Positions 34,194-44,078 of a DNA stretch of 64,000 bases are shown piece after piece. Origin of the DNA: DATDDB01 sp035260545 (lineage in GTDB: Bacteria > Pseudomonadota > Gammaproteobacteria > Burkholderiales > Gallionellaceae); assembly GCA_035260545.1 (NCBI GenBank), contig DATFUZ010000054.1, positions 1 through 64,000 of the forward strand, given 5' to 3'. The notes under the pieces were generated by a model, which worked only from the letters and a program-made list of their open reading frames with translations, was not told where the DNA came from and did not search any database. Every line of letters begins with the position of its first letter. Position 1 is the first letter of the stretch. The position numbers and the translations under genes are program-made.

Positions 34194-35213
34194 ATGGAAA
34201 AAGCCGGCTTGATGAAAAACGCAACCCTGCGCCAGTTCAAGGTATTTGAGTCGGTCGCACGCAATCTCAGCGTCACCCGCGCCGCGGAAGAGCTCTACCT
34301 CACCCAGCCCACGGTCTCCATCCAGCTCAAGCAGTTAAGCGACGTGATCGGCCTGCCGCTGATCGAGCAGATCGGCAAGCGCATCTACCTCACCGATGCC
34401 GGACAGGCCCTGCTCAAGACCTGCCGTGAGGTCTTCGACAGCCTGGAACGCTACGAGATGCTGATTTCCGACATGAAGGGGGTGAAGGCGGGCAAGCTGC
34501 GGCTGGCGGTGATCACGACCGCGAAGTATTTCATCCCGCGCCTTCTCGGCCAGTTCTGCCAGGACTATCCCGGCATCGACGTTTCGCTCAAGGTGACCAA
34601 CCGCGAACGCGTGCTGCAGCGCATGGCCGAAAACCAGGACGACCTCTACGTGCTGGGCGCCCTGCCCGAGGAGGCGGATGTCGTGATCGAACCCTTCCTG
34701 GAAAATCCGCTGGTGGTGGTCGCCGCGCGCAGCCACCCGCTGGCGGCGGAAAAAGCCATCTCTGCCCAGCGCCTGGCGGAGGAAGCCTTCATCATGCGCG
34801 AGCCGGGGTCCGGCATCCGCCTCGCCACCGAGCAATTCTTCGCCGAGCGCGGGCTCAAGCTCAACGTGCGCATGGAACTGGGCAGCAACGAGGCGATCAA
34901 GCAGGCCGTGGCCGCCAACCTCGGCATCGCGGTGCTCTCCGCCCACACCGTGCCCCTGGAACACGGCAGCGAAGACCTCGTGCTGCTCGACGTGAAGCAC
35001 TTTCCCATCCGCCGCCACTGGTACCTCGCCTACCCGCGCAACAAACAGCTCTCGGTCGTGGCCCAGGCCTTCCTGGAATTTTTGCAGCGCGAAGCCAAGG
35101 TCATCGGCGACAAATACCTGCAAGGCATACCAGGGCTGCATTCCCCCGCGAGCCACGAGCGCCCCGCTCCGGAACCGCAGCCGGCGGCGCGCAAGGCCAG
35201 GCAAAAGAAGTAG
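34194..35213 (+). CDS. cbbR: CbbR, LysR-type regulator of the cbb operon
   Basis: A 339-residue LysR-type regulator. The N-terminal winged HTH (about 10-70) is LRQFKVFESVARNLSVTRAAEELYLTQPTVS; the effector domain spans about 95-300 and senses metabolites such as RuBP or NADPH in the family. A Pro/Ala/Lys-rich tail ends the protein. Position and divergence from cbbL identify it as CbbR. The start may be ATG 34194 (AAAGG upstream) or ATG 34212. Confidence 0.95.
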   Translation: MEKAGLMKNATLRQFKVFESVARNLSVTRAAEELYLTQPTVSIQLKQLSDVIGLPLIEQIGKRIYLTDAGQALLKTCREVFDSLERYEMLISDMKGVKAGKLRLAVITTAKYFIPRLLGQFCQDYPGIDVSLKVTNRERVLQRMAENQDDLYVLGALPEEADVVIEPFLENPLVVVAARSHPLAAEKAISAQRLAEEAFIMREPGSGIRLATEQFFAERGLKLNVRMELGSNEAIKQAVAANLGIAVLSAHTVPLEHGSEDLVLLDVKHFPIRRHWYLAYPRNKQLSVVAQAFLEFLQREAKVIGDKYLQGIPGLHSPASHERPAPEPQPAARKARQKK

Positions 35214-35308
35214 ACCGTTTCAGGCGTTCGCGGAAAGGTTCGCGACGTGCGCATTGGCGGACATTTGCTGCCGGGCCAATGCTCTGCCCTTGTTGCAGCC
35301 TGCGTGAG

Positions 35309-35623
35309 CTAGCTCAGACTCAGAATCCAGGCCACGATGGTCCTGATGTCGGCGTCGCTGACAGATGCGGGCGCGGGGAGCATCGGCGTGGACCCGAACG
35401 ACCCCGATCCGCCGCTGCGGATTTTCCCGGCCAGCTTCGCGGCCGCTTCCTTGTCGCCCTTGTATTTCGCCGCGATTTCCTTGAAAGACGGGCCCACCAG
35501 CCGGCTGTCGACGGCATGGCACGCCATGCAGCCGCTTTTCCTGGCTAGCGTTGCGCCATCTGCCAGCGCGTGGGTGGACACGAGGAGTCCTGCAGAGAAC
35601 ATGAGTACGTGCCGTATCTTCAT
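35309..35623 (-). CDS. Cytochrome c551/c552-type monoheme cytochrome
   Basis: A 104-residue exported protein. Signal peptide about 1-21 (HALA-DGA), heme motif CMACH at residues 32-36, and the axial Met in STPMLPAP. Length and spacing fit the small c8-type electron carriers that feed cytochrome oxidase or nitrite reductase. GGAGATCAC lies before the ATG. Confidence 0.92.
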   Translation of the reverse strand: MKIRHVLMFSAGLLVSTHALADGATLARKSGCMACHAVDSRLVGPSFKEIAAKYKGDKEAAAKLAGKIRSGGSGSFGSTPMLPAPASVSDADIRTIVAWILSLS

Positions 35624-36046
35624 AGTGATCTCCTTTGTGGGTCAACAGGCCGCCCAAAAGTGGATTGGACGCAGCCCATCATACTGCCGAAGCGGCAGTT
35701 TGTGCGCCTGTTGTGCCCCTGCACAGGCGCCGCGCCGGCTAGCGTGCTATTGCCCCCTTGGTCTTGCGAAGGCGAAGCCGCAAATGCCAAAGGCATGCCG
35801 CACGGCATATGTCCCTAAGCTGCGGGCCCGCTGCGTCTTCCTCGCTGCCGGCCTACGCGCACCTGCGCCACCGGTGGCTTGGGCCGCCGCACAAACCCTG
35901 TGTAGCGCATACATCGCGCATATCCGCGCTTGCGCATAATCCCATGAATTCCACAAGGAAATCGTTCCGAACTTCGCTATAATTGCCGAAAGAAAAGGCG
36001 TTCTGTCGCCGATAATGACCGTGTTTCACCTTCGCAAGGCCAGCCC
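35624..36046. other. Intergenic region, nothing recognised
   Basis: 423 bases between divergent genes. It has short GC-rich hairpins but no gene, RNA or repeat that I can support. Confidence 0.5.
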
Positions 36047-38068
36047 ATGTCATTTCGCGCCACCGTTGTCGGGACGTTGCTGCTGTGCTGCCCGCTCACT
36101 GCGGGCGCGCAGGCCGCGCCATTCGATCGCGGCGTGGCATGCGCTGATGCGGCTCAGCCCGAGGTGCATCTCGCTCCCTGGGCAAAGGTCATCGCCGATC
36201 CCTCGAACAGGCTGACCGCCGCCGACATGCTGCGCCTGCCCTGGAAGGGCAGCGGGCCCTCCGGCGACATTCCCGACTCCGTCCTGCACGAGGTGAGTTA
36301 CTGGTTCCTCGTTCCGCTGGCCAATCCCGGCCCTGCCCCGCTGCAGCGCCTGCTGGTGCTCGACCCTGGCTGGCTGGACGAGGCGCAAATCACCCTGGTG
36401 CGGCCCGACGGCACGATGCAGGAGATGACGGGCGGCGCCAGCCTGCCCTTCTCGCATCGCGCGGCACCGGACCGCAGGACCAATTTCGAACTGAGCCTGC
36501 CTCCGGGCCGCAGCCGCCTGCTGCTGCGCGCGCGCTCGCGCGAACCGTGGTGGGGCGCGGACAAAAGCGCGCCGCAACTGGTCAGGATGACGCTGTGGGA
36601 CAAGAGCGCATTCTATGCGGCGGAGAACGGACAATCGGCGTATTTCAGCGCCGTCTATGCGGCATTGGGCGCGCTGCTGGTCTTCAACCTGTTCCTGTTC
36701 TTCTCGGTGCGCGACCGGATCTATGGCGCCTATGTCGCCTATCTCGGGTGCTTCATGATCATGCATGCCAGCTACAACGGGCAGATGTTCGAGTTCGTCT
36801 GGCCCAACCACCCGGACTGGAACAAGTGGGCGATCTCGATCTTCACCTACCTGTTCATACTGGCCGGGCTTTCGTTCGCGACGGTGTTTCTCGACACCCG
36901 GAACCGCCTGCCCGCGGGCTATCGCTGGACGAAGCGGCTGATGACGGCGGTCATGGTTTCGGCATTCGCCGTCGCGCCGGGCGGCTACGGCCTGCACATG
37001 GCCAGCGGCATCCTGTGGGTGGGCGCCTATTCCGGCTTCGTGATCTTCCTCGGCGTCTGGTCGCTGGTGAAGGGTAACCGGGCCGCCCGCTATTTCCTGC
37101 CCGCGACGGTGGCGGGGCTGGTGGGCTCGGCCCTGACCGGCGCCACCGTCTCGGGCATCATCCCGTTCTCGATCTGGGGCTACCGGGCGATAGACATCGG
37201 CATGCTGGTGGATGCGTCTCTGCTGTCGCTGGCGCTGGCGGATCGGGTGAGGATCTCCCGCCACGAAGCAGAGCAGGCGAAGGAGCGGCTGGTGGACGCG
37301 ACCCGCCTGTATGCCCAGCATCTGGAACGCGACGTGGCCGACCGCACGAAGCGCTTGCGGAACGCGAACGCCATCAAGGACAAGTTCATGTCCATCATCG
37401 CCCACGACCTGCGTGGGCCGATAGGCAGCATGGCGCTGTATTTCGAGATGGTGGATACCGTGGAAAAGCTCACCGAAGACGGCCTGAAGAAAGTCCGCGC
37501 CACGCTCGAAAGCACGCGCCACCTGCTCGAGGAATTGCTGACCTGGTCCACGCTGCAGCGGGAACACGTTCACTGGCGGCCGGTTCCCTTCGACATCAGC
37601 GAGGTGGCGCGTGAGATGCAGCGGCTGTTCGCCCCGCATGCGCAAGCGCGGAACATCGCGCTCGAGATGGACATGGAGGAGGCCTGGGTGCTGGCCGACC
37701 AGAGCATGGCGCGCGCCGTCCTGCGCAACCTGACCGACAATGCACTGAAGTTCACCGAAAGCGGCGGGCGGGTGCGCGCCAGTTTGTCCCGGGAGGCCGG
37801 CTATTGCCGAATCATGGTTGAGGACACCGGCATCGGCATGGATGCCGAGCTGCGCGATGCGCTGTTCAGCGTCGACGCCAAGGCACTGGGCCAGACCTCG
37901 CGCACGGCGGCGGCCACCGGCGAATCCGGGGCCGGCTTGGGATTGATATTGTGCAAGGAATTCGTGGAGCGCAACGGCGGCGCCATCGGCGCAGACAGCG
38001 AACCGGGCAAAGGCGCCCGGCTCTGGTTCACCCTGCCGTCCGCCCCCGCGATGGCCGCCGCGGCCTGA
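36047..38068 (+). CDS. 7TMR-DISM sensor histidine kinase
   Basis: A 673-residue membrane sensor kinase. A signal peptide (about 1-23) is followed by a periplasmic 7TMR-DISM extracellular domain (about 45-175), seven membrane helices (about 185-405), a coiled coil, and then a kinase core. The H-box is SIIAHDLRGPIGS (phosphorylated His about 455), the N-box NLTDNALKFT, G1 DTGIGM and G2 GAGLGL. DISM receptors sense carbohydrates or other small ligands. No response regulator gene is adjacent; the next gene is an HD-GYP phosphodiesterase on the other strand. Confidence 0.92.
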   Translation: MSFRATVVGTLLLCCPLTAGAQAAPFDRGVACADAAQPEVHLAPWAKVIADPSNRLTAADMLRLPWKGSGPSGDIPDSVLHEVSYWFLVPLANPGPAPLQRLLVLDPGWLDEAQITLVRPDGTMQEMTGGASLPFSHRAAPDRRTNFELSLPPGRSRLLLRARSREPWWGADKSAPQLVRMTLWDKSAFYAAENGQSAYFSAVYAALGALLVFNLFLFFSVRDRIYGAYVAYLGCFMIMHASYNGQMFEFVWPNHPDWNKWAISIFTYLFILAGLSFATVFLDTRNRLPAGYRWTKRLMTAVMVSAFAVAPGGYGLHMASGILWVGAYSGFVIFLGVWSLVKGNRAARYFLPATVAGLVGSALTGATVSGIIPFSIWGYRAIDIGMLVDASLLSLALADRVRISRHEAEQAKERLVDATRLYAQHLERDVADRTKRLRNANAIKDKFMSIIAHDLRGPIGSMALYFEMVDTVEKLTEDGLKKVRATLESTRHLLEELLTWSTLQREHVHWRPVPFDISEVAREMQRLFAPHAQARNIALEMDMEEAWVLADQSMARAVLRNLTDNALKFTESGGRVRASLSREAGYCRIMVEDTGIGMDAELRDALFSVDAKALGQTSRTAAATGESGAGLGLILCKEFVERNGGAIGADSEPGKGARLWFTLPSAPAMAAAA

Positions 38069-38184
38069 ACCGCGCGACGGCCGCAGCCTGCCCCCCTCCT
38101 ACCCGCTGGAGCATGCGCCTGAGGTGCTCAACATTCCGGCGGACGAGGCGTGGCAGTGGGACATGGCCATAGGCGCGCACATGC

Positions 38185-40218
38185 TCACGCCGGCAGGCGG
38201 TAACCCTTCTCGCGAATCATTTTCAGCAAGGCGTCGGCGACGGCGGTGTCGTAGCGCGTGCCGCGATGGCTTTCGATCTCGACCAGCGCGGTTTCCACCC
38301 CCAGCGCGGGCCGGTACGGGCGGAAGGAGGCCATGGATTCCACCACGTCGGCGACGGCGAGAATGCGCGCCTCGGGCAGGATCTCCTCGCCCTTCAGGCC
38401 CTGCGGATAGCCGCTGCCGTCAATGCGCTCGTGGTGCTGGCGGATGATGTCCGCGATGGGCAGCGGGAACTGCACGTCTTTCAGGATCTGGTAGCCGCGC
38501 TCGGCATGCTCCTTCACCAGATCGTATTCGACGGCGGTGAGCCGGCCCGGCTTGGTGAGGATTTCCACGGGCACGGCAATCTTGCCTATGTCGTGCACCA
38601 GGCCGATCATTTCCAGTTCCTTGCATTTGCGTTCCGCCCAGCCCATTTCTCGGGCAATGTCCGCCGCGATGATGCCGACGCGCCTTTCGTGTCCTGCGGT
38701 GTAGGGGTCGCGGTGCTCGACCATATTGGAGACGGCAAGCAGCGTGCCCTCCATCGCCTTTTCCAGTTGCCGCACGTAATCCGCCAGTTGCTCCTCGCTG
38801 CGCCTGCGCTCGGTGATGTCGGCCGCCAGCACGAACACGGCCGGGCGGCCCCCCCACAGGCCGAGGGCGGCATGGGTGCCGACCTCGATGCGCTTGCCGT
38901 CCGGGCGGGTGTAGGGCGAAACCAGCGACACCGAGCGCTCGCCCGCCGCCAGCCGGGCGCGGGAATCAAGCAGCGTGCGCATGCCTTGCGGATCGTCGCG
39001 GAAGAACTCGGCCGAATCGTGGCCCAGCACTTCGTCCTCGGGCCGGCCTAAGATCCCGCACATGCGCGGATTGGCGTAAACGATCTTGCCGTCCTGGGAG
39101 ACGTAGATGCCGGTAAGCGATTGCTCGATGAGACCGCGGAAGCGGGCTTCGCTTTCCTGGAGCACGCGCTTTTCCCGGCGCAGGGAGTGGATGGAGAATG
39201 TGGCGAAATTCGCGCCGAGGATGACGATCGCGCCCAGCGCGGCCAGCAGCACGCCAAGCCAGGTTTTGTTGTGATCGAGTTCCTGCAGAGCCGTCATCCG
39301 GTCGCGCACGTGCGCCGTCATGCCGTAGACGCCCAGCCCGGCGGAAGCTGTGACATAGGGTACGGGATCGCCGGCAAAGTAGACCAGCGTCGGGAAATCA
39401 CCGTCGGCGCCTTCGGTCATGCGCACCGGGGGAAATTCGGCCTCCCCATAGATGGCGCGCCTGGCGCGTGGCGGCAGCACGTTGACGCCCGCCCCCGGCA
39501 GCGCATGTCCCAGCAGCGCCGCATCCTGCGCGATGACGATCACCCCATTGGCGTCGGAAATGTAGCCCGCATCCGTGCTGATCATGAAGCGCAGCCCGGG
39601 CATGTCCATGGTTACCACGACCACGCCCCGGGTGACGCCGCCGGCCCTGACCGGCGCGGAAAAGAACAGCGCCGGAGCGTTGCCGGCGGCATCGAAGCCG
39701 TAGTCCGCGGTGCCCCCGCCCTGCAATCCGTCGCGGAAGAATGGGCGGCCGGAATAGGCCTTCCCCACGCGGGATTCCGGCACGCCCCAGTCGCTGGAAG
39801 CGATGCAGTTGCCGTGGGCATCCAGCAGGAAGACGCTGCCGGTGCCGACACTGGCCTTGATGCGGTCGAGCAGACGGCTGACGCTGTTGAGCGTGGAATC
39901 CGCCGCCCAGCGCGCTTTGCGCGCGGCATAAGGCAGCCGGTCATCCCCGCCATGTGCCGCAAATCGGGCGCTGGCCTGCTGCACCGCGGCCTGGCTGGCG
40001 ACCAGCGCGGGCACGCCGCGCATCACGTCCAGGGTCATCGCAACGCTGCGGGCGATATTGCGCGCGGTGCTGCCCGCGTCCTGCGTCGCCTCGGCCACCG
40101 TCGCCTGTGCGTGGCGCACATAATGGCGGCTGGCAATCAGCCAGGCGGCGGCGCACCAAAGCACGAGCAGCAGCAAGGCGCTGCCCACGTGCACCCGGGC
40201 ACTTCCGCGCGCGCGCAT
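38185..40218 (-). CDS. dCache-PAS-HD-GYP c-di-GMP phosphodiesterase
   Basis: A 677-residue inner-membrane protein: membrane helix about 11-33, periplasmic dCache sensor about 40-320, second helix about 322-345, PAS domain about 360-480, and HD-GYP domain about 500-677. The HD-GYP core is intact: AGHERRV, VHDIGKIAVP and HHERIDGSGYPQGL. It should hydrolyse c-di-GMP to pGpG/GMP in response to a periplasmic ligand. ATG 40218 has GAGAAG upstream; an in-frame TTG at 40236 is less likely. Confidence 0.93.
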   Translation of the reverse strand: MRARGSARVHVGSALLLLVLWCAAAWLIASRHYVRHAQATVAEATQDAGSTARNIARSVAMTLDVMRGVPALVASQAAVQQASARFAAHGGDDRLPYAARKARWAADSTLNSVSRLLDRIKASVGTGSVFLLDAHGNCIASSDWGVPESRVGKAYSGRPFFRDGLQGGGTADYGFDAAGNAPALFFSAPVRAGGVTRGVVVVTMDMPGLRFMISTDAGYISDANGVIVIAQDAALLGHALPGAGVNVLPPRARRAIYGEAEFPPVRMTEGADGDFPTLVYFAGDPVPYVTASAGLGVYGMTAHVRDRMTALQELDHNKTWLGVLLAALGAIVILGANFATFSIHSLRREKRVLQESEARFRGLIEQSLTGIYVSQDGKIVYANPRMCGILGRPEDEVLGHDSAEFFRDDPQGMRTLLDSRARLAAGERSVSLVSPYTRPDGKRIEVGTHAALGLWGGRPAVFVLAADITERRRSEEQLADYVRQLEKAMEGTLLAVSNMVEHRDPYTAGHERRVGIIAADIAREMGWAERKCKELEMIGLVHDIGKIAVPVEILTKPGRLTAVEYDLVKEHAERGYQILKDVQFPLPIADIIRQHHERIDGSGYPQGLKGEEILPEARILAVADVVESMASFRPYRPALGVETALVEIESHRGTRYDTAVADALLKMIREKGYRLPA

Positions 40219-40493
40219 GGAATCGTTACTTCTCAAGACGGAATTGCAGAAATCCTGGCATCTTCATCGTTCTGCCTTTCTTGACGGGCACTTGGACGAT
40301 CGCAACGGATAAGCCGCACATAATGGGGCTGGCGGATGGAACGATACCCCATTGCAGCGCATTCGGCTAGCGTGTGACTATGCAGCGGCATGCAGGCGCA
40401 GACTGGCAGGGGCGCGAATGGCTGGGGTACAATCGTCCGGATTTGGGAAACCGCGCAACCCATCACGAACGGGAGCTTCTTTTGCCACAAAGT

Positions 40494-41375
40494 ATGGACT
40501 CATCCTCCATGGACTCGCACGCCGAACATGCCGCGCGGATCTTCCACCGCTGCCCCATCTGCCACACCGCGCTGAGCCCCAGCCGCATCGTCGTGGCCGA
40601 GGGGCCGCTGCTCGAATGCCCCAACTGCGGCCAACTGGTGAGCGGCTGCAACACGGACCAGTATCACGCCGCGCTGCAGATGTGGAACACCGCGCACGGC
40701 ACGAGCCCGCAGCCGCGCGCGGTGCGCCGCTACCGCGAGGTGGTCACGCGCCGGCTGCGCAAGGCCGAGCAACTGCTCGGCCACCGCGCGGGGATGAAGC
40801 TGCTGGACGTGGGCTGCTCCAGCGGCGCGCTGCTCGCCATCGCGAAAGACATGGGCTTCGAGGTCCGGGGCGTGGAGCCCGCGCGCGAGGCGGCGCAGAC
40901 CGCCATCCGCGCCGGATTCCAGGTGCACGAGGGTTACCTTTCCGACGCGCGCTATTCTGACGATCAGTTTGACATCATCACCTTGTTCGAGATCGTCGAA
41001 CATCTGCGCGACCCCATCGAGCTCGTCGCCGAATGCGCGCGCATCCTCAAGCCGGGCGGCATCCTCGTGGTCAACACGCCGAACGCCCATAGCTGGTCGG
41101 CGGAGACCCTGGGCGGACAGTGGGAAGGCTTCAGCCTGTTTGGCCTCGGCGGCCACATCAGCTTCTTCTCGCCGCGCTCCATGGGAGAACTGGCAAGGCG
41201 CAGCGGCCTGGCCGTGGAATGGATAGAAACGCGCAACGTCCGCCTGACGGAAGACAAATCCAGCCCGGTCAAATACCGCGCCCTGAAAATCCTCGGCCAG
41301 CTCCTCGCCTACCCCGCGCGCATCGCCACCAAGGGCCACGACCTGCTCGTCTACTTCCGCAAGCCGGGGAAGTGA
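40494..41375 (+). CDS. Class I SAM methyltransferase with N-terminal zinc ribbon
   Basis: A 293-residue protein. The N-terminus carries a Cys4-type ribbon (CPICH, then CPNCG). The central Rossmann-like methyltransferase (about 85-240) has LLDVGCSSGALL, VRGVEPA, ITLFEIVEHL and LKPGGILVVNTPN, like methyltransferase_23/UbiG-type enzymes acting on glycans or lipids. The acceptor is unknown. TTG 40482 with GGGAGC before it could be the true start; ATG 40494 is the conservative choice. Confidence 0.87.
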   Translation: MDSSSMDSHAEHAARIFHRCPICHTALSPSRIVVAEGPLLECPNCGQLVSGCNTDQYHAALQMWNTAHGTSPQPRAVRRYREVVTRRLRKAEQLLGHRAGMKLLDVGCSSGALLAIAKDMGFEVRGVEPAREAAQTAIRAGFQVHEGYLSDARYSDDQFDIITLFEIVEHLRDPIELVAECARILKPGGILVVNTPNAHSWSAETLGGQWEGFSLFGLGGHISFFSPRSMGELARRSGLAVEWIETRNVRLTEDKSSPVKYRALKILGQLLAYPARIATKGHDLLVYFRKPGK

Positions 41376-41552
41376 GCGCGGTGCACCCTTAGATTGGACG
41401 CGAATCGGCCATTGCGCCCAATTGCGGTGCGAAGTAGACTGCGCCAAAGCGGACGATCCAATAGGACGGAGTAGTCCCATGTGCGGACATTTCGTCGCCC
41501 GAGCAAAATTACGCATAAACAGACGTACGGGGCGCAGTTCTAAGGGGAAATC

Positions 41553-42449
41553 ATGAAGCGAATTGCTTTACTTTTGGCTTGCTGCATACCGTTTGCCTCT
41601 TATTCAGCAATGGCCGATGACCCTTCCACGTCAGCAATCGACAACATTGGCTTCATTAAGAATCCGCCTAAGGAACTGAGAGAGAAGTTCCCGATGTGCG
41701 ACGCATTCCTCAAGGTTGAGTGGATCGATAACGAGAAAATGGTCGGATACAGTGAATACGAATTCTACAATCAGGGGGAAAAAGTCCGCCGGATTGCGCA
41801 TGCTCTGGTGTACCTGGATAGCGAGCACCCTGTCTTCGAAATCAACATGGATAAGTTTCGTGAAAAAGGAAAATTGGAGGACACGTTTGACCTGATCAGG
41901 CGGGGGGAATTTGAAGACCAAGAACCCCAGCTTGAACTCACCCTGGATGCGGAACGTAATGGCACTAATTTTGAATACACATTCAGCAGCATCCTGTCCG
42001 ATTGGGACATGCCTCAGATGACCTTGGCCGAAAACAAGCTGAATGTCTGCATTCCCTACCCGGGTAACCAGCGAATGTATTTTGCGGAGCAAAAAAGGCT
42101 GGACATGATTACCAGCAGCGGGGAGCTTGAACGCAAGCGCGCAGAATTTCGGAAATGGGTAGGTGAACTACCCCCCGCATATACAGTTCAGCAACTGGAT
42201 GTGAACTTTGATGGCAGGGAAGATTATTTGACTACAAATGGCCTTATATATTCACACAACGACCGTTACTATCGGATGAAATTTCCATGGTCGCAATCAG
42301 AAGGCACTGCGGAACTGAAATTGACTTCGCCAACCAATGGGAAGACCTGCGTATATGAGGAACTTTGGCCGGGTTCATATTATTTGACCACTGACGGCCG
42401 CAATATCTTCATTGACAACAAATGCAGCCTGACCGAATTAACTAAATAA
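41553..42449 (+). CDS. Exported hypothetical protein
   Basis: A 298-residue protein with a signal peptide (about 1-21, AMA-DDP). The mature part is acidic; a possible calcium-binding loop DVNFDGREDY is near residue 220. Base composition is clearly less GC-rich than most of the window, which suggests acquisition. No family is recognised. It is followed by several repeats. Confidence 0.75.
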   Translation: MKRIALLLACCIPFASYSAMADDPSTSAIDNIGFIKNPPKELREKFPMCDAFLKVEWIDNEKMVGYSEYEFYNQGEKVRRIAHALVYLDSEHPVFEINMDKFREKGKLEDTFDLIRRGEFEDQEPQLELTLDAERNGTNFEYTFSSILSDWDMPQMTLAENKLNVCIPYPGNQRMYFAEQKRLDMITSSGELERKRAEFRKWVGELPPAYTVQQLDVNFDGREDYLTTNGLIYSHNDRYYRMKFPWSQSEGTAELKLTSPTNGKTCVYEELWPGSYYLTTDGRNIFIDNKCSLTELTK

Positions 42450-42454
42450 ACCGG

Positions 42455-42530
42455 GTACGGTGGGCAAAGGCTGAAAGACGTGCCCACGCTGAAGCAAGCG
42501 GCGGGCAACGCTATGCTTTTGCCCACCTAC
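42455..42530. repeat. Palindromic MITE/REP-like element (GTGGGCA family)
   Basis: Left arm GTACGGTGGGCAAAGGC and right arm GCTTTTGCCCACCTAC are imperfect inverted repeats; an inner GTGCCCACGC repeats the theme. Similar GTAGGGTGGGCA elements are common in proteobacterial spacers. It starts 6 bases after a stop codon. Confidence 0.7.
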
Positions 42531-42713
42531 GCAATGTCCGTTTTTCTGCAACGCTAATGTCTTAAATGGGCACAACTCCGCTGGCAGGATGGCCAACTGA
42601 ATTGCAGGACAGCTGCCATTCCGTGACGGCAGAGAAGGCCGCTAAGCCGCCTCTCGTTTACTGTACGCAAAGGCCGCGTTTCACACAACCCACCCTTGCA
42701 TCCTTCTCACTCC

Positions 42714-42822
42714 GACTATCCCACTCCTTCCGGCCCCGTATGCATATCTGCATGATCAGCTCCCGACTATGCAGACGGGAGCGCTCATGAGCGGCATTAA
42801 TCTGTTTGAACAGCAAGCGTAG
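42714..42822 (+). pseudogene. Truncated duplicate of the 5' end of the gene at 44500
   Basis: From CTATCCCACTCCTTCC through the leader and the first 11 codons (MSGINLFEQQA) this matches 44430-44535 closely, including GACTATGCAGACGGGAGC before the ATG. It stops at TAG where a REP-like element begins. It is a broken partial copy, 1.7 kb from the intact gene. Confidence 0.85.
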
Positions 42823-42912
42823 CCCGGCATGTAATGCACTGGAATCCGGGATGGGTTAATCTACAGGTCCAAACCGGATTCCGCTCCGCTGCATCCGGGC
42901 TTGCTGTCGCCG
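42819..42912. repeat. Inverted pair of CCCGGAT-family REP sequences
   Basis: Left end AGCAAGCGTAGCCCGG and right end ATCCGGGCTTGCT are inverted; inner ATCCGGG and CCGGATT blocks form a larger imperfect palindrome. The left half matches 9389-9434. It ends the truncated gene copy, so insertion there may have caused or fixed the truncation. Confidence 0.75.
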
Positions 42913-42992
42913 CCGAGACTGCGCCGCCGGCCTTGCAGCCGGCGAAGGCAATGCCATCATTACCGCTGAATTCTCGACAAGGGAGGCCCACC

Positions 42993-44048
42993 ATGACTCT
43001 GCACGTACACGGTTACGCCGCACAGGCCGCCAAATCAGACCTCGCACCCTATCGCTTCACGCGCCGCGACCCGCGTCCCGACGATGTGGTGATCGACATC
43101 CTGTATTGCGGCGTGTGCCACACCGATGTGCACTATGTGCACAACGACTGGGGCCGCGCCAATTATCCGCTGGTGCCCGGGCACGAGATCGTCGGCCGCG
43201 TCGCCAGCGTGGGGAAGGGCGTCACCCGCTTCAAGGCGGGCGATCATGTAGCCGTGGGTTGCATGGTGGATTCCTGCCGCGAGTGCGCGCCATGTGAACA
43301 CGGGCTGGAGCAGTATTGCGAGAACGGCGCGACCTTCACCTACAACAATTTCGACCGTCACGACCACACGCCCACCTACGGCGGCTATTCAGACCGTATC
43401 GTGGTGTCCGACCGCTTCGTGCTCCGGGTACCGGACGGACTGGATCTCGCGGGTGCCGCACCCCTGCTCTGCGCGGGCATCACCACCTGGTCGCCGCTGC
43501 GCCACTGGAAGGTGGGGCCAGGCAGCCGCATTGCGGTCGTCGGCCTGGGCGGGCTGGGCCACATGGCGCTCAAGCTGGCGCGCGCGCTGGGCGCGCACGT
43601 GACGCTGCTCACCCGCTCCCCCGGCAAGGAACAGGATGCGCGCCGCCTGGGCGCGGACGCGGTCGTGATCTCCACCGACCCCGCGCAGATGGAAAAAGTG
43701 AAAGGCCGCTTCCAACTGATCATCGACACCGTGCCCTATGCCCACGACCTCAACCCCTACGTATCCACGCTTTCGCTCAACGGCACACTGGTGCTGGTCG
43801 GATTTCTGGGCAACCTCGACCCGATGCTGAACACGGTGCCGCTGATCATGGGGCGCAAGGCGGTGGCCGGCTCGGTGATCGGCGGCATTCCCGAGACCCA
43901 GGAAGTGCTCGACTTCTGCGGCGAGCACGGCATCACTGCCGATGTGGAAGTGATCAAGATGCAGGACATCAACCACGCCTACCAGCGCATGATGAAAAGC
44001 GATGTGAAATACCGCTTCGTCATCGACATGGCCTCGCTGCAGGCGTGA
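42993..44048 (+). CDS. Zinc-dependent alcohol dehydrogenase (CAD/YahK type)
   Basis: A 351-residue medium-chain dehydrogenase. Catalytic zinc residues are in CGVCHTDVH and PGHEIVG, the structural zinc in the CxxCxxC of DSCRECAPCEHGLEQYC, and the nucleotide fold in GLGGLGHMALKLA. Closest in pattern to NADP-dependent cinnamyl-alcohol/aldehyde reductases such as YahK, which reduce many aldehydes. GGGAGG precedes the ATG; the frame before it is not coding. Confidence 0.93.
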   Translation: MTLHVHGYAAQAAKSDLAPYRFTRRDPRPDDVVIDILYCGVCHTDVHYVHNDWGRANYPLVPGHEIVGRVASVGKGVTRFKAGDHVAVGCMVDSCRECAPCEHGLEQYCENGATFTYNNFDRHDHTPTYGGYSDRIVVSDRFVLRVPDGLDLAGAAPLLCAGITTWSPLRHWKVGPGSRIAVVGLGGLGHMALKLARALGAHVTLLTRSPGKEQDARRLGADAVVISTDPAQMEKVKGRFQLIIDTVPYAHDLNPYVSTLSLNGTLVLVGFLGNLDPMLNTVPLIMGRKAVAGSVIGGIPETQEVLDFCGEHGITADVEVIKMQDINHAYQRMMKSDVKYRFVIDMASLQA

Positions 44049-44078
44049 TTCCGGCTGGTCCGGAAAAGGGAAGCTGCG

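Noticed and set aside
36050..37645. 531-residue minus-strand open frame opposite the histidine kinase
   Set aside because: Antisense shadow of a gene with clear H, N and G boxes.
42834..42992. N-terminal extension of the alcohol dehydrogenase
   Set aside because: The in-frame stretch lies within the REP element; family length and GGGAGG support ATG 42993.
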